Shown piece by piece: positions 13,613 through 13,762 of a stretch of DNA of 13,762 nucleotides. The number at the start of each line of letters is the position of its first letter. Position 1 is the stretch's first letter. The notes beneath the pieces were generated by a model. That model saw only the letters and a program-made list of their open reading frames with translations. It searched no databases and was not told the DNA's origin. Source of the stretch: Ruminococcaceae bacterium UBA1691 (GTDB taxonomy: Bacteria; Bacillota; Clostridia; Oscillospirales; Acutalibacteraceae); the NCBI GenBank assembly GCA_002320555.1, contig DCJV01000110.1, forward strand, positions 1 to 13,762. Direction: 5' to 3'. The translations under genes were made by a program, and so were the position numbers.

Positions 13613-13762
13613 TTATGCCTGCGCGGAGCTCTTCCTGCGGGAGCGGATGTACAGGAGCACGGCCGCGCCCATCAGAGCGATACCGCTGAAGGTGAAGATC
13701 AGCGTGCCGATGCCGCCGGTGATCGGGAGGGAGACGTTCGCTGTGTTGAGGATGGTGACTTC
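13613..13762 (-). CDS. LPXTG-anchored pilin or surface protein, C-terminal end only
   Basis: The last 49 codons of a gene that continues beyond the right edge. They show a cell-wall sorting signal: LPITG (residues 12-16 of this fragment) preceded by a strand ending TILNTANVS, then a hydrophobic helix (about 18-38) and a positively charged tail RSRRK. Such signals are cut between Thr and Gly by sortase. The position directly upstream of two class C sortases on the same strand makes a SpaA-type major pilin likely, but the pilin motif lysine and the E-box lie outside the window, so a non-polymerised wall protein remains possible. Confidence 0.88.
   Translation of the reverse strand, partial: EVTILNTANVSLPITGGIGTLIFTFSGIALMGAAVLLYIRSRRKSSAQA

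Noticed and set aside
13492..13689. A 65-codon + strand frame with a hydrophobic start, overlapping the pilin end
   Set aside because: It runs through the terminator hairpin and over the LPITG gene on the other strand; the hydrophobic segment is encoded by the hairpin arms.

Overview
The window (13.8 kb) looks like chromosomal DNA of a low-to-moderate-GC-phylum Gram-positive anaerobe, most likely a Clostridia member of the Oscillospiraceae/Ruminococcaceae kind. Reasons: a Bacillus/Clostridium-type polA with a degenerate proofreading domain, strong AGGAGG-like ribosome sites, LPXTG pilin with class C sortases, and a rather GC-rich core (polA, tsaD, pckG) interrupted by one AT-rich block. The genus cannot be fixed from sequence reading alone.

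Left part, + strand. Positions 1-262 hold no credible ORF but fold into a multibranched RNA with an apparent pseudoknot, closed by a terminator-like hairpin: a candidate structured ncRNA of unknown family. A sigma-A promoter then drives polA (385-2997). After a 220-bp gap with coding-like scraps comes a tight housekeeping cluster: a low-molecular-weight phosphatase-like protein whose catalytic Cys and Arg are both replaced (3222-3650), rimI (3655-4098), an ABC ATPase (4113-4832) with a large polytopic permease (4825-6447), and tsaD for the tRNA t6A modification (6485-7492). A separate strong promoter drives pckG (7693-9474), a GTP-type PEP carboxykinase, which ends in a strong terminator.

Middle part, + strand. 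From about 9550 to 11530 the DNA becomes clearly AT-rich. It carries a secreted zinc-dependent phospholipase C homologue (9900-10862) with all nine expected zinc ligands and a long pro-region, followed 3 bases later by a small four-helix membrane protein (10866-11327) and a terminator. This looks like a transferred two-gene cargo unit.

Right part, - strand. A pilus-type operon enters from the right edge: the C-terminus of an LPXTG pilin (13613-13762), a structured 517-bp spacer, a class C sortase (12247-13095) and a second, divergent class C sortase (11540-12250) joined by a 4-base ATGA overlap. The two sortases would polymerise and anchor the pilin. The spacer contains a strong hairpin after the pilin, three copies of an ATTTCAATCCAC-type motif each followed by a hairpin of different sequence with a roughly 65-base period, and an 11-bp leader hairpin just upstream of the first sortase. 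The repeat cluster resembles the tail of type I-C CRISPR repeats but does not behave as a normal array, and is the most unusual non-coding structure here.
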